Notes: generated by a model from the letters alone, not told the origin. A stretch of DNA of 63,074 nucleotides from Achromobacter pulmonis (GCF_002885955.2 NZ_POQS01000008.1:49284-112357), one strand, 5' to 3'. Shown: positions 7,509-16,017, numbered from the stretch's first letter. Translations and numbers: made by a program.

Positions 7509-8402
7509 TCAATCCTTGCCCGCGACTTCTCTTAATGTGCTCATGAGCAATTCGGCCGGTCGCGACAGGGACCTGCCGGCGCGCCGCAGGATGCCGATAT
7601 CGCGATACAGCGGCGGGTTGTCGATGGAGATGCGGCGCAGGCGGCTGGTGTCGCCGCCGCGCACCACCAGTTCGGACAGTATGGCCACGCCCAGGCCTTC
7701 GGCCGCCATCGCCATGATCGTCGAGTTGTAGACCGCCTCGTAGGCGGCAGGCAGCAGTATTTTCTTTTTGTCGGCGGCCGCCTCGATATGCATGCGGATG
7801 CTGCTTTCTCTGACAGGCAGGATCAGCGGCGGGCCCGCCAGGTCGCTGAGCGTGACCGTGTCTTGGGTGGTCCACGGATAGTCCGGCGAGACGAACGCGC
7901 AGAAGCGGTCGGTCATCAATTTCTCCCAGACCAGTTCAGGGTCGCGCTTGACCGGGCTGCCCACGCCGAAATCGACCTCGCCGTTGCGGATCATGAAGGT
8001 AAGGCGCGAGGCGACCGTGTCGCGGATGCGGACGGTGATGCGCGGATAGTCGCGGTTGAGCCTGCGGATGGCGTGGGGCAGCACGCTCGCGGCCAGCGAG
8101 GGCAGGGCGGCCACGGTGACGGCGCCGCGGTCGGGGTCACTGGTGTCGCGCGCGTGGGTGACCAGGTCTTCGATGTCGCTCACCAGGCGCTCGATCCGGG
8201 GGAACAGCTCCAGACCTTGCGGCGTCAGGTTGACGCAGCGGCGGTTGCGGTCGAAAAGCTGTGTGCACAGATGCGATTCCAGCTGCTGGATCTGTATGGT
8301 CAGCGCCGATTGGGAGATATTGAGTTCGTAGGCGGCCCGGGTGAAGTTGCCCAGGCGGGCGATGGCGAGAAACGCGCGTAGCTGCTTGAGATCACCCAGC
8401 AT
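7509..8402 (-). CDS. LysR-family transcriptional regulator
   Basis: A 297-residue LysR-type regulator: a winged helix-turn-helix at residues 1-60 (FTRAAYELNISQSALTIQIQQLE) and a periplasmic-binding-protein-like effector domain from about 90 to 295. It is transcribed divergently from the TRAP/uronate operon starting at 8544 and is the obvious candidate to control it. The intergenic region contains an ATAG-N6-CTAT palindrome of LysR-box type. The effector is probably the transported acid or a catabolite; this is inference from position. Confidence 0.9.
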   Translation of the reverse strand: MLGDLKQLRAFLAIARLGNFTRAAYELNISQSALTIQIQQLESHLCTQLFDRNRRCVNLTPQGLELFPRIERLVSDIEDLVTHARDTSDPDRGAVTVAALPSLAASVLPHAIRRLNRDYPRITVRIRDTVASRLTFMIRNGEVDFGVGSPVKRDPELVWEKLMTDRFCAFVSPDYPWTTQDTVTLSDLAGPPLILPVRESSIRMHIEAAADKKKILLPAAYEAVYNSTIMAMAAEGLGVAILSELVVRGGDTSRLRRISIDNPPLYRDIGILRRAGRSLSRPAELLMSTLREVAGKD

Positions 8403-8423
8403 GGCCTGACTCCGTCGGTGGAG

Positions 8424-8450
8424 CCGATAGCTTGAACTATCGGTTTTTTT
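8424..8450. promoter_or_regulatory. Palindrome followed by a T-run in the LysR/operon intergenic region
   Basis: CCGATAG (8424-8430) and CTATCGG (8437-8443) are perfect arms around CTTGAA, followed by seven T residues. The core ATAG-N6-CTAT fits a LysR-type operator (T-N11-A). The same sequence read rightward also looks like an intrinsic terminator or attenuator before the 8544 gene. Confidence 0.55.
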
Positions 8451-8543
8451 AAAAACTCTATTCGCTTATTTGAATTTTACCAATCGTACGCATGTCGGTA
8501 CATTGTGATCCAGCACTTAACCGAACCTGCAGGCAGGAAAAAA

Positions 8544-9479
8544 ATGAGCAGCGTCAATAAGGTTGTTGTGGTGGGAGGAGGGACCATGGGGTGCGCGGTC
8601 GCGGCCATGTTCAGCGTGGCTGGCTGGGCCGCGCACGTGGTCGAGAGCGACGCATCGGCGCGGCTGGCGGCGCCCGGAAAGGTGGATGCGGCCGCGCGCG
8701 CGCTGGGTGCCGATGGCGCCGTGAGCGCGCCGGCCGTATATGGCGCGCTTGCTCAGGTCGATTGGGTGGGCGTGGATATCGTCATCGAATGCGTATTCGA
8801 GGACCTCGCGCTCAAGCAGGCGGTATTCGCCGAACTCGAGGCGCTGTGTCCGGCCCCGACTCCCTTGACCAGCAATTCGTCCAGTTTTCCGATCAGCCGG
8901 ATCGGTGCCGGCCTGGCGACGCAGCAGCGCATGCTGGGCCTGCATTTTTTCATGCCGGCCCACCTGGTGCCGGCCGTCGAGGTGATCCGCAGCGAGGTTT
9001 CCGACGAGGCGACGGCCGCGCGCGTCAGCGAGATCATGCGCGCCGTCGGCAAGAAGCCGATCCGGGTCAAGCGCGATATTCCGGGATTCCTGGCAAACCG
9101 TATCCAGCATGCCTTGATGCGCGAAGCGATTGCGCTGGTCGAAGAGGATTTCGCCTCGGCCGAGGACGTCGACGCCGCGGTGCGTTACGGCTTCGGTTTC
9201 CGCTATATCGCGGCCGGTCCGCTGCTGCAGAAAGACCTGGCCGGAATCGATATCCATTGCGCTGCGGCGACCACCATGTATCCCTACCTGCGCACCGACC
9301 AGGAACCGAGCGCCCATATGCGCAAGCTGGTGGCCGACGGCAACGTGGGGGTGAAGTCGGCGTCGCTGCGCGGTTTCTATCAATGGACGCCCGAGCAGGT
9401 GGCCGTGGAGCAGAAACGCTACGAAGCCGCCCTGATCAAGGCCGCGCGCATTCTCCAGGAGGAAGAGGCCGGCCAGTAA
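8544..9479 (+). CDS. 3-hydroxyacyl-CoA dehydrogenase-like / L-gulonate dehydrogenase-like enzyme
   Basis: A 311-residue NAD-dependent dehydrogenase with an N-terminal Rossmann motif (VVVGGGTMGCAVAAMF, about residues 7-22), the SNSSS and LHFFMPAHLVPAVEV segments of the 3-hydroxyacyl-CoA dehydrogenase NAD domain, and an alpha-helical C-terminal domain starting at PGFLANRIQHALMREA. The family also includes L-gulonate 3-dehydrogenase and carnitine dehydrogenase. In a sugar-acid operon an L-gulonate-type or hydroxy-acid substrate fits better than an acyl-CoA, but this is inference. Start ATG 8544 was chosen because an AGGCAGGA ribosome-binding site precedes it; an upstream in-frame start has none. 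Confidence 0.8.
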   Translation: MSSVNKVVVVGGGTMGCAVAAMFSVAGWAAHVVESDASARLAAPGKVDAAARALGADGAVSAPAVYGALAQVDWVGVDIVIECVFEDLALKQAVFAELEALCPAPTPLTSNSSSFPISRIGAGLATQQRMLGLHFFMPAHLVPAVEVIRSEVSDEATAARVSEIMRAVGKKPIRVKRDIPGFLANRIQHALMREAIALVEEDFASAEDVDAAVRYGFGFRYIAAGPLLQKDLAGIDIHCAAATTMYPYLRTDQEPSAHMRKLVADGNVGVKSASLRGFYQWTPEQVAVEQKRYEAALIKAARILQEEEAGQ

Positions 9480-9557
9480 ATTGTTCAGTCCGAACGCTCG
9501 CGGTAAATAAAAAAATAGCGCCGATAACACGATCTGCAATGCAGATTTCGCTTCAAA

Positions 9558-9609
9558 GCGAGGAGGAGGGGTAATGAAACGAGACAGAAAAGCAGGGGGC
9601 ACATCATGA
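9558..9609 (+). CDS. Possible 11-codon leader peptide coupled to dctQ
   Basis: A very strong purine-rich ribosome-binding site (GAGGAGGAGGGG, ending at 9571) precedes an ATG at 9574 that opens an 11-residue ORF (MKRDRKAGGTS). Its TGA (9607-9609) overlaps the dctQ ATG (9606) as ATGA. dctQ itself has only a modest site inside this ORF, so ribosomes may reach it by coupling through the leader. No biochemical role is implied. Confidence 0.35.
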
Positions 9610-10196
9610 CTGGCCGCTCCCCCTCGCACCAGAGGTTTCTGGCGCTGCAGCGCTTCATGACATCCGTGAACAATGTTGCCGAAAAATGCGCCGGGCTTTT
9701 TTTGCTAGGCATGATCGTGGCCATTTCGGTTTCGGTGTTCGCCCGGCTGCTTTACACCTACACGGGCATTCCGCTGTCCGCGCCCTGGGCCGAGGAGCTT
9801 GCTCGCTACTTGATGGTGGGCAGCGTTTTCATCGGCGGCGCGGTGGCGGCCTATCATCTGCGCCTGATCGGCGTGGACGTGTTCGTCAGCATGGTGCCGG
9901 AATCCGTCGCCCGCTGGCTGCGGCTGCTGTCGCATCTGCTGACCCTGGTGCTGGCGTTGCTGCTGGTGTGGAAGTCCGCCAGGCTGATCGAACTCGGTCT
10001 GAAGCAGTGGTCGCCGGCGATGGAACTGCCCATGACCTACGTCTATGCGCTGATGGCCGTCGGCTGCGTGCTCATGTGCGCCAACACCCTCACCAACGCC
10101 GTCAGGGAACTGCTGAACGTGCAGGCGCAGTCCTCGGAGTCGGCGGAAATGGCGGAGGCCATGGAAATCAAGAACAGTATCGAGGGGGCACTATGA
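9606..10196 (+). CDS. dctQ: TRAP transporter small permease (DctQ)
   Basis: A 196-residue membrane protein with four hydrophobic segments, typical of the small subunit of tripartite ATP-independent periplasmic transporters. It forms the membrane complex with DctM and docks the substrate-loaded DctP. The gene stop overlaps the dctM start by three bases (CTATGA). The operon lies between a dehydrogenase and uronate dehydrogenase, which suggests a sugar-acid substrate. Confidence 0.9.
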   Translation: MTGRSPSHQRFLALQRFMTSVNNVAEKCAGLFLLGMIVAISVSVFARLLYTYTGIPLSAPWAEELARYLMVGSVFIGGAVAAYHLRLIGVDVFVSMVPESVARWLRLLSHLLTLVLALLLVWKSARLIELGLKQWSPAMELPMTYVYALMAVGCVLMCANTLTNAVRELLNVQAQSSESAEMAEAMEIKNSIEGAL

Positions 10197-11464
10197 TCGC
10201 CGTCCTTGGCTTGTCGTTTTTCGCGATCATGCTGATCGGCGCGCCCATCATGACGGCGCTGGGTCTGTCGGCCGCGATGGCCCTGCAGTCGGGCGACCGT
10301 TCGTTGCTGATCGTGGTGCAGATGGCGTTCCAGTCGCTGGATTCGTTCAGCCTGATGGCCGTGCCGTTCTTCATCCTGGCGGGGCATCTGATGCAGTCGG
10401 GAGGCGTCGCGCGCCGCCTGGTCCAGCTGGCCAACGCCGTGGTGGGCTGGATCAGGGGAGGGCTGGGCGCGGTGGCGGTATTGACGTCGTTGCTGTTCGC
10501 CACGGTGTCGGGCTCGTCGTCGGCCACGACCGCCGCGATCGGGTCGGTTCTGATTCCCGAAATGGAGAAGAAGGGTTATCCGCGGGCATTCGCCGCCTCG
10601 ATCGCGGCCTCGTCCGGCGAGCTGGGGGCCATCATTCCGCCCTCGATCCCGATGATCGTCTACGCACTGACCGCCAACGTCTCGGTTGGCGCGCTGTTCA
10701 TCGCCGGCATTCTGCCCGGCCTGCTGATCGCCGTGTCGCTGATTCTTACGGTCTGCGTGGTCGCCAGCGTCAAGGGCTGCGACGAGGTGCGTCCGGTCAG
10801 CCTGTCGCAATGGATCAAGGGCGTGCTGGTCGCCCTGCGCGACGCCACGCTGGCGCTGATGATGCCCGTCATCATCCTGGGCGGCATCTACGGCGGCCTG
10901 TTCACGCCCACCGAAGCCTCCTGTATCGCCGTGCTCTACGGCCTGGCGCTGGGGATGTTCGTCTACAAGGAGATCGCGCCCAGGGATCTGCTGGGCATAT
11001 TCGGGCGTGCGGCGGTGATGTCCGCGATCATCCTGCTGATCGTGGCTTTCGCGGCGGTGTTCGCCTACCTGTTGACGATCAACCAGGTGCCGCAGCGCGT
11101 GGCCGCCATGCTGGGTTCGGTCACCTCCAGTCCCGTCGTGTTCCTGCTGCTGGTCAACGCCATGCTGTTCGTGGTCGGCATGTTTATCGAGGCGCTGGCC
11201 GCCATCCTGATCATCGTGCCCATCCTGGCGCCCATCAGCGCGAGCTTCGGCATCGATCCGGTCCATTTCGGCATGATCGTGATCACCAACCTGGCGGTCG
11301 GCATGGTCACGCCGCCGGTGGGCGTCAACCTGTTCGTGGTGTGCGAGGTCGCGCAATTGCGGATGCACCAGCTGGCGCGCTACCTGGTCATCTTTCTTGC
11401 GGTGCTGGCGGTGGACATCCTGATCATCTCTTACGTGCCCGCTCTCAGTACGGCGTTCTTGTAG
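10193..11464 (+). CDS. dctM: TRAP transporter large permease (DctM)
   Basis: A 423-residue protein with about 12 hydrophobic segments. The family motifs SGSSSATTAAIGSVLIPEM, GELGAIIPPSIPMIVY and GGIYGGLFTPTEA are visible. It carries out sodium-driven import of the acid delivered by DctP. I chose the ATG at 10193, which overlaps the dctQ stop; a much longer upstream extension of this frame only shadows dctQ. Confidence 0.93.
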   Translation: MIAVLGLSFFAIMLIGAPIMTALGLSAAMALQSGDRSLLIVVQMAFQSLDSFSLMAVPFFILAGHLMQSGGVARRLVQLANAVVGWIRGGLGAVAVLTSLLFATVSGSSSATTAAIGSVLIPEMEKKGYPRAFAASIAASSGELGAIIPPSIPMIVYALTANVSVGALFIAGILPGLLIAVSLILTVCVVASVKGCDEVRPVSLSQWIKGVLVALRDATLALMMPVIILGGIYGGLFTPTEASCIAVLYGLALGMFVYKEIAPRDLLGIFGRAAVMSAIILLIVAFAAVFAYLLTINQVPQRVAAMLGSVTSSPVVFLLLVNAMLFVVGMFIEALAAILIIVPILAPISASFGIDPVHFGMIVITNLAVGMVTPPVGVNLFVVCEVAQLRMHQLARYLVIFLAVLAVDILIISYVPALSTAFL

Positions 11465-11496
11465 GCAATCAGAACTAGAAAATCCGGAGGAAAAAA

Positions 11497-12489
11497 ATGC
11501 AAGCATTCAAGAAAATGATCGGCGCGGGCATACTGGGCGCGCTGATGCTGGCCTCGCCTTCCTATGCGCTGAACATGGACGTGGGCCATACGCTGACCAC
11601 GGACAGTCCGTTCCACGTCGGCACGCAGAAGTTCGCCGACATCCTGAAAGAGAAGTCCAAGGGCAAGATCAACATCACGGTGTTTCCGCATTCGCAGCTC
11701 GGAGGCGAACTCACCATGATCCAGGGGGCGGTGGCCGGCGCCACCGACCTGTTCGTCACTGGCCAGCCGGCGCTGAACAACGTGGTCAAGGAATACCTGG
11801 TTTTCGACGTGCCGTTCCTGTTCGACAACGTGCAACAGGCCAACGAAATCCTGAGCGGACCGGTGGGCGACAAGTTTCTCGACATCCTGCCCAAGTACGG
11901 CCTGGTCGGCCTGGGCTGGTTCTCGGCGATCGAGCGCAATGTTTTCGGCAATCGGGCGGTCAATTCCGCGGCCGACCTGAAAGGCATGAAGATCCGCGTT
12001 ATCCAGTCTCCGGGCTACGTGGAAAGCTACAAGGCGCTGGGCGCGCAGCCTACGCCCATGGCTTATTCGGAGCTGTACCTGGCCTTGCAGCAGAAGGTCA
12101 TCGATGGCGGCGAGACCACGCCAGACCAATTCGTGTCCGACAAGTTCATCGAGGTGTCGAAGTACTTCAACATGACGCACGTGAATATCCATCCCGCGCT
12201 GCTCATCATGTCCAAGACCCGCTGGGATTCTTTTTCGCCGGATGAACAGAAGATGATCAGGGAAGCCGCCGACGAAGCCATGGCCTATGCGCGGGACTAT
12301 TACAAGAAGGTTTATGACGACGGTATGAAAACCATGGCCGAACGCGGGGTGACGGTGGTGTATCCCTCCGACCTGCCTTCGCTGGCGAAGGCGACGGAGC
12401 CGGTCGCGAAAAAGCTGATCGGCGAGGCGCCCGACGGCCAGCAGCTTTATGATGCGCTGATGGCAGCCAAGCAAAAGGCCGGAAAGTAA
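11497..12489 (+). CDS. dctP: TRAP transporter substrate-binding protein (DctP)
   Basis: A 330-residue periplasmic binding protein with a signal peptide (residues 1-24, cleavage after PSYA). The DctP fold includes the SQLGGELTMIQGAVAGATDLF segment and the KIRVIQSPGYVESYKALGAQPTPMAYSEL region that carries the ligand-contacting Arg. TRAP binding proteins of this type in proteobacteria bind C4-dicarboxylates, sugar acids or hexuronates. The neighbouring uronate dehydrogenase and lactonase favour a hexuronate; this is inference. An AGGA ribosome-binding site precedes the ATG. Confidence 0.9.
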   Translation: MQAFKKMIGAGILGALMLASPSYALNMDVGHTLTTDSPFHVGTQKFADILKEKSKGKINITVFPHSQLGGELTMIQGAVAGATDLFVTGQPALNNVVKEYLVFDVPFLFDNVQQANEILSGPVGDKFLDILPKYGLVGLGWFSAIERNVFGNRAVNSAADLKGMKIRVIQSPGYVESYKALGAQPTPMAYSELYLALQQKVIDGGETTPDQFVSDKFIEVSKYFNMTHVNIHPALLIMSKTRWDSFSPDEQKMIREAADEAMAYARDYYKKVYDDGMKTMAERGVTVVYPSDLPSLAKATEPVAKKLIGEAPDGQQLYDALMAAKQKAGK

Positions 12490-12514
12490 GCCGCGGTTCA
12501 ACCCTTAAACGGAA

Positions 12515-13360
12515 ATGGACAGTCCGATGACGTGTTTCACCAAACCCGAAGGCCTGCGCGTGCTGATTACCGGGGCCGCCGGCAACATAGGAAAATGTCT
12601 GCGAGAGCAATTGCGCGGCCGGTATGCCTTGCTGCGCCTGGCCGACATCGCCCAACAGGAGCCCGCCCGGGAAGGCGAGGAGATCTGCGCCATCGACGTG
12701 CGCGACATCGATTCGGTCGAGCGCTGTATGCAGGGCATCGACTGCGTCATCCACCTGGCCGGCATACCCGGCGTGGACACCTGGGAAAATATTCTTCCGC
12801 TGAATATCGACGGCTGCTACAAAGTATTCGAGGCGGCCCGCCGCCAGGGCGTGCCGCGCGTCATATTCGCCAGTTCGAATCACGCGGTGGGCTATCACAG
12901 GCGCGAGAAATTCCTCGACAACACCGTGCAGCCCAGGCCTGACTCGCTCTACGGCGTGTCCAAGGTATTCGGCGAGGCGCTGGGCCGCATGTACGCGGAC
13001 AAATTCGGCATGTCGGTCGCGTGCCTGCGGATCGGCACCTTCCGCACGCCCGACCATCCGAGCGAGTCCCGCCAGTTGCTGACCTGGATCAGCCACCGGG
13101 ACATGGCCGAGCTGGCGCGCTGCTGCATCGAGCACGAGTCCTACCACTTCGTGGTGGTCTATGGCGTGTCGAACAATCTGCGCAACCGTTGGGACAATTC
13201 CAACGTGAAATTCCTGGGCTACCAGCCGCAGGACGACTCCGAAGTGTTCGCCGCCGAGATACTGGCCAGGAACATTCCGGAGGATCCCATCGCCGCCCAG
13301 TTCCACGGCGGTTTCTATTGCCCGCTGGAATTCGTCGGTACGACCGAAAGGATCTCGTGA
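12515..13360 (+). CDS. udh: Uronate dehydrogenase (Udh-like)
   Basis: A 281-residue extended short-chain dehydrogenase with an N-terminal TGAAGNIG cofactor motif, the FASSNHAVGYHRRE segment and the catalytic YGVSK motif. This arrangement closely follows Agrobacterium/Pseudomonas uronate dehydrogenase. That enzyme oxidises D-galacturonate or D-glucuronate with NAD to the aldarolactone. The product would be the substrate of the lactonase encoded next, whose ATG overlaps this stop by one base. An alternative ATG lies at 12527. The substrate is inferred from similarity recalled from memory. Confidence 0.82.
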   Translation: MDSPMTCFTKPEGLRVLITGAAGNIGKCLREQLRGRYALLRLADIAQQEPAREGEEICAIDVRDIDSVERCMQGIDCVIHLAGIPGVDTWENILPLNIDGCYKVFEAARRQGVPRVIFASSNHAVGYHRREKFLDNTVQPRPDSLYGVSKVFGEALGRMYADKFGMSVACLRIGTFRTPDHPSESRQLLTWISHRDMAELARCCIEHESYHFVVVYGVSNNLRNRWDNSNVKFLGYQPQDDSEVFAAEILARNIPEDPIAAQFHGGFYCPLEFVGTTERIS

Positions 13361-14274
13361 TGTACGCCGCACCACCCGCAATTCGGGCGCAGGTATTCAC
13401 CCGCCTGCCCGACGAGTTCAGAAAGCCGGAAGGCACTTCCGAGTGGCATCGCTACCAGCCGGGAAACCAGCCGCCGCATTCGCTGCTGGAAGGGCCGTCC
13501 TTCGACACGCAGGGCAGGCTGTATTGTGTGGATGTGCCTTGGGGGCGCGTGTTCCGGATCGACCGGGAAGGCGGCTTCAAACTGATCGCCGACTATGATG
13601 GCGAGCCCAACGGCCTGAAAATCCATCGCGATGGGCGGATATTCATTGCGGATTACGCGCGCGGCATCGTCCTGCTCGATCCCGAGACGGGTGAAATCAA
13701 ACCCGTCATCGAACGCGTACACCTGGAACGGCTCAAGGCGGTCAACGACCTGGTGTTCGCTTCGAATGGCGACCTGTATTTCACCGACCAGGGCCTGACT
13801 GGCTGGCAGGACCAGACCGGCCGGGTATTCAGGCGCCGTGCCGACGGCCGTGTCGAATGCCTGCTGGACAACATTCCCAGCCCCAACGGTCTGGTGCTGG
13901 ATCCTAGCGAATCCGTCCTGTATGTGGCGGTGACGCGGGCCAATGCGATCTGGCGGGTGCCGCTGGCTAGCGATGGCGGCGTGACCAAGGTCGGCACCTT
14001 CATTCAGATGTCGGGCGGTGGCGGTCCCGATGGACTGGCCATCGACGAGGAAGGCAATCTGGCCGTGGCGCACGTGGGCATGGGCGCAGTATGGCTCTTC
14101 AGCCATCGCGGCGAACCCATGCTGCGCATCAATTCCCCGCTCGGCGCGCTCACGACCAACATCGCCTTCGGCGGCGCGGACCGCAAGACCCTCTACATCA
14201 CCGAATCCGAATCGGGTTCCATCCTGACCGCGCCCATGCCGGTTCCCGGCCGCGTCATGTATTCGGGCGTCTAG
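13360..14274 (+). CDS. SMP-30/gluconolactonase-family lactonase
   Basis: A 304-residue six-bladed beta-propeller protein of the SMP-30/gluconolaconase/LRE family. The metal ligands of the family are represented by Glu in LLEGPSFD, Asn in KAVNDLVF and Asp in GGPDGLAIDE. It probably opens the aldarolactone made by the adjacent uronate dehydrogenase. The start at 13360 is the first codon after the overlapping stop (GTGATG); upstream in-frame codons belong to a shadow of udh. It is the last gene of the operon that begins at 8544. Confidence 0.85.
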   Translation: MYAAPPAIRAQVFTRLPDEFRKPEGTSEWHRYQPGNQPPHSLLEGPSFDTQGRLYCVDVPWGRVFRIDREGGFKLIADYDGEPNGLKIHRDGRIFIADYARGIVLLDPETGEIKPVIERVHLERLKAVNDLVFASNGDLYFTDQGLTGWQDQTGRVFRRRADGRVECLLDNIPSPNGLVLDPSESVLYVAVTRANAIWRVPLASDGGVTKVGTFIQMSGGGGPDGLAIDEEGNLAVAHVGMGAVWLFSHRGEPMLRINSPLGALTTNIAFGGADRKTLYITESESGSILTAPMPVPGRVMYSGV

Positions 14275-14371
14275 GCTGGATTCGTTGCAACACTTAGACC
14301 CTTCGAGCCGTCATCACGCGGTCAGAACAGCCGGTCACAATCGCGCATTCTTTTCAGTCGCCTTCAGCGAG

Positions 14372-14851
14372 ATGCGCAGCACCCGTGCCACTTCCCATGA
14401 CGTGACCCGCCGACCGGGCGTGATTGCCCGGTGGCGCCGCCTGCGTGCGATGTTGCAGGGGCTGTTGGGGCTGGGGCTGATCGCGGCGCAGGCGCCGTCG
14501 GTTCAAGCCCAGGCCGTGCCGCAACATTGGATCGGCTATGCACAGTTGGCCAGCAACCAATTCCAGGCCTGGCTGAGCGACCCCGACAACGAAGCCGTGG
14601 TGCGCCTGCACGAAAAAATGCAGGACCGCCTGTTGAACAGTCGCTCGTCGACGCCACCGGGGCCGCTGGTGGTGCGGGTATGGGTGGCGGCGGACGGCAA
14701 GGTGTATCGCGTGGAGTTCGCGAGCCTGGGCGATGCGCAGGCCGATGCGGACCTGCACCGGATATTGACGGCACAGCCGTTGTCAGCGCCGCCGCCGCGC
14801 GATATGCGCCAGCCGATGGCGCTGCGTCTGAACCTGGAATTTCCGACCTGA
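14372..14851 (+). CDS. Periplasmic protein with a TonB-C-like domain
   Basis: A protein of about 159 residues with a hydrophobic signal segment (MLQGLLGLGLIAAQAPSVQA) and a C-terminal region (VVRVWVAADGKVYRVEF...LRLNLEF) that resembles the TonB C-terminal fold. It has no proline-rich spacer. The start is uncertain: ATG 14372, or GTG 14420, which would give a compact signal peptide. It lies at the edge of the VreAIR-like locus, pointing the same way, and resembles the C-terminal half of the signalling protein at 15385. It may be an accessory periplasmic partner of the signalling system; no function is known. Confidence 0.6.
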   Translation: MRSTRATSHDVTRRPGVIARWRRLRAMLQGLLGLGLIAAQAPSVQAQAVPQHWIGYAQLASNQFQAWLSDPDNEAVVRLHEKMQDRLLNSRSSTPPGPLVVRVWVAADGKVYRVEFASLGDAQADADLHRILTAQPLSAPPPRDMRQPMALRLNLEFPT

Positions 14852-14871
14852 AATCCTGCGCTCTTCGAACG

Positions 14872-15207
14872 TCAGGGGCGGGGCGGACGCTGCGGCCGGG
14901 CCGATGCGCCGAAGGTGTTGCCCATGCGATTGGACGTCGCCGCGCGATTGAACTGGCCGATCTGGTTGCCGGGGCGCGAGACGATGTCTTGGGACGCCAA
15001 GGCGGGGTTGTCGCGCGGCGCGTTCGGCGCAGGCGCGATCTGGGCGTTGAGGCACTCGTACGAGAGGGCGCGATAGCCATTGACCTCGACATCGACACAG
15101 GCGGAATCGGTGGGCTTTCGGGCAGAGGCGGCCTGCTGGGCGGCGGCCGCGACGGGCAGGGCCAGGCCAAGCAGCAGTAACCATTTGGGCGTAAGGGCAA
15201 CGGACAT
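14872..15207 (-). CDS. Small exported protein with two cysteines
   Basis: A 111-residue protein with a clear signal peptide (MSVALTPKWLLLLGLALPVAAAA, cleavage before QQ). A mature segment of about 85 residues contains two cysteines (SACVDVEVNGY and YECLNAQ), likely a disulphide, and a Pro/Arg-rich tail. It is on the opposite strand between the TonB-C-like gene and vreA, so its promoter faces the Pho-box-like element of vreA. I do not recognise the family. Confidence 0.65.
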   Translation of the reverse strand: MSVALTPKWLLLLGLALPVAAAAQQAASARKPTDSACVDVEVNGYRALSYECLNAQIAPAPNAPRDNPALASQDIVSRPGNQIGQFNRAATSNRMGNTFGASARPQRPPRP

Positions 15208-15271
15208 GAAACGGCTCCTTCAGTGCTACCGAGCGCGGACACAGTGTAGTGTTACCTGCTGCGGCGTGCCG

Positions 15272-15284
15272 TGAAAGATTCATG
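15272..15284 (+). promoter_or_regulatory. 13-bp element shared with the tpsA promoter (Pho-box-like)
   Basis: TGAAAGATTCATG occurs here, 100 bp before the vreA start, and is repeated exactly at 17598-17610, 95 bp before tpsA. In the tpsA copy it forms part of a fuller Pho-box-like direct repeat. The sequence upstream here (GTGCCGT) is a weaker half-site. It may be a PhoB or other regulator site co-ordinating both promoters. Confidence 0.5.
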
Positions 15285-15384
15285 TCATGCGCCGGCTGCA
15301 AGATGTTGCATCCTTTTTCCGCGCCCCTGTTTTGTCGATGCCAGCACTTGGGCAATCCCCCTTTTTCCTCTGCTCCCGCCATCC

Positions 15385-16017
15385 ATGCGCGTGGTCTGGT
15401 TGTTGACGATGACGGTCATGCTGTGGGCGGCCGGGGCGTCGGCATGGGCGCAAGCGTCGGCCGAGACGCACGTGTTCGATCTGCCGGCCCTGCCGTTGGA
15501 GCAAGCCTTGCGGCGCTATGGCGAAATCACGGGGCTGTCGATTTTCTTTGACACCGAGCAGGTGCGCGGCAAACGCAGCCCGTCCGTTCGCGGCCGTTAT
15601 GCCCGGGCCGAGGGTTTGAGCCGTTTGTTGAAGGGCACGCAGATGCGCGCGCAGTCGGTGTCTTCGGGCGTGGTCACGGTCGTGCCGTTGGAGGCCGAGG
15701 CGCCCGCGCCGGATCGAGGCAATGTGCTGGCGCTGTCCTACGACGGATACCTGCAGCAAAGCATCTTGCATGTGTTGTGCGCGCAGCCTGGCTTGCAGGC
15801 CGACCGTCTACGCATCGCATTGCGCTTCTCCATCAATAAGGATCGCCGCGTCGAAGACTTGCGCGTGCGGGTCCAGGCGCGGCCCGAGCTGGAGCCCGTC
15901 GTGCGCCAGGCCCTGTCGCAGGCGCGCCTGCGCCCGCCGCCGGCCGGCCTGGCGCAACCCATGATCCTGCTGGTGTCGCCGCAGGCCGCCGCCCGGTGGG
16001 GAGGCTGCCAGCGATGA
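15385..16017 (+). CDS. vreA: VreA-like signalling protein (STN + TonB-C-like)
   Basis: A 210-residue exported protein with a signal peptide (residues 1-27). An STN signalling domain (FDLPALPLEQALRRYGEITGL, about 33-105) is of the type found at the N-terminus of TonB-dependent receptors and secretins. A TonB-C-like domain (about 125-200) follows. There is no beta-barrel, so it is not a receptor. This domain architecture, and its position before an ECF sigma and an anti-sigma gene, match VreA of the Pseudomonas aeruginosa PUMA3 system. Expected role: a periplasmic signal input to the anti-sigma factor. Start ATG 15385 was chosen because it begins a good signal peptide. Its TGA overlaps the next ATG (ATGA). 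Confidence 0.75.
   Translation: MRVVWLLTMTVMLWAAGASAWAQASAETHVFDLPALPLEQALRRYGEITGLSIFFDTEQVRGKRSPSVRGRYARAEGLSRLLKGTQMRAQSVSSGVVTVVPLEAEAPAPDRGNVLALSYDGYLQQSILHVLCAQPGLQADRLRIALRFSINKDRRVEDLRVRVQARPELEPVVRQALSQARLRPPPAGLAQPMILLVSPQAAARWGGCQR

Noticed and set aside
8505..8543. Upstream start for the hydroxyacyl-CoA-dehydrogenase-like gene
   Set aside because: It adds 13 residues ahead of the Rossmann fold and lacks a ribosome-binding site, whereas the ATG at 8544 has one.
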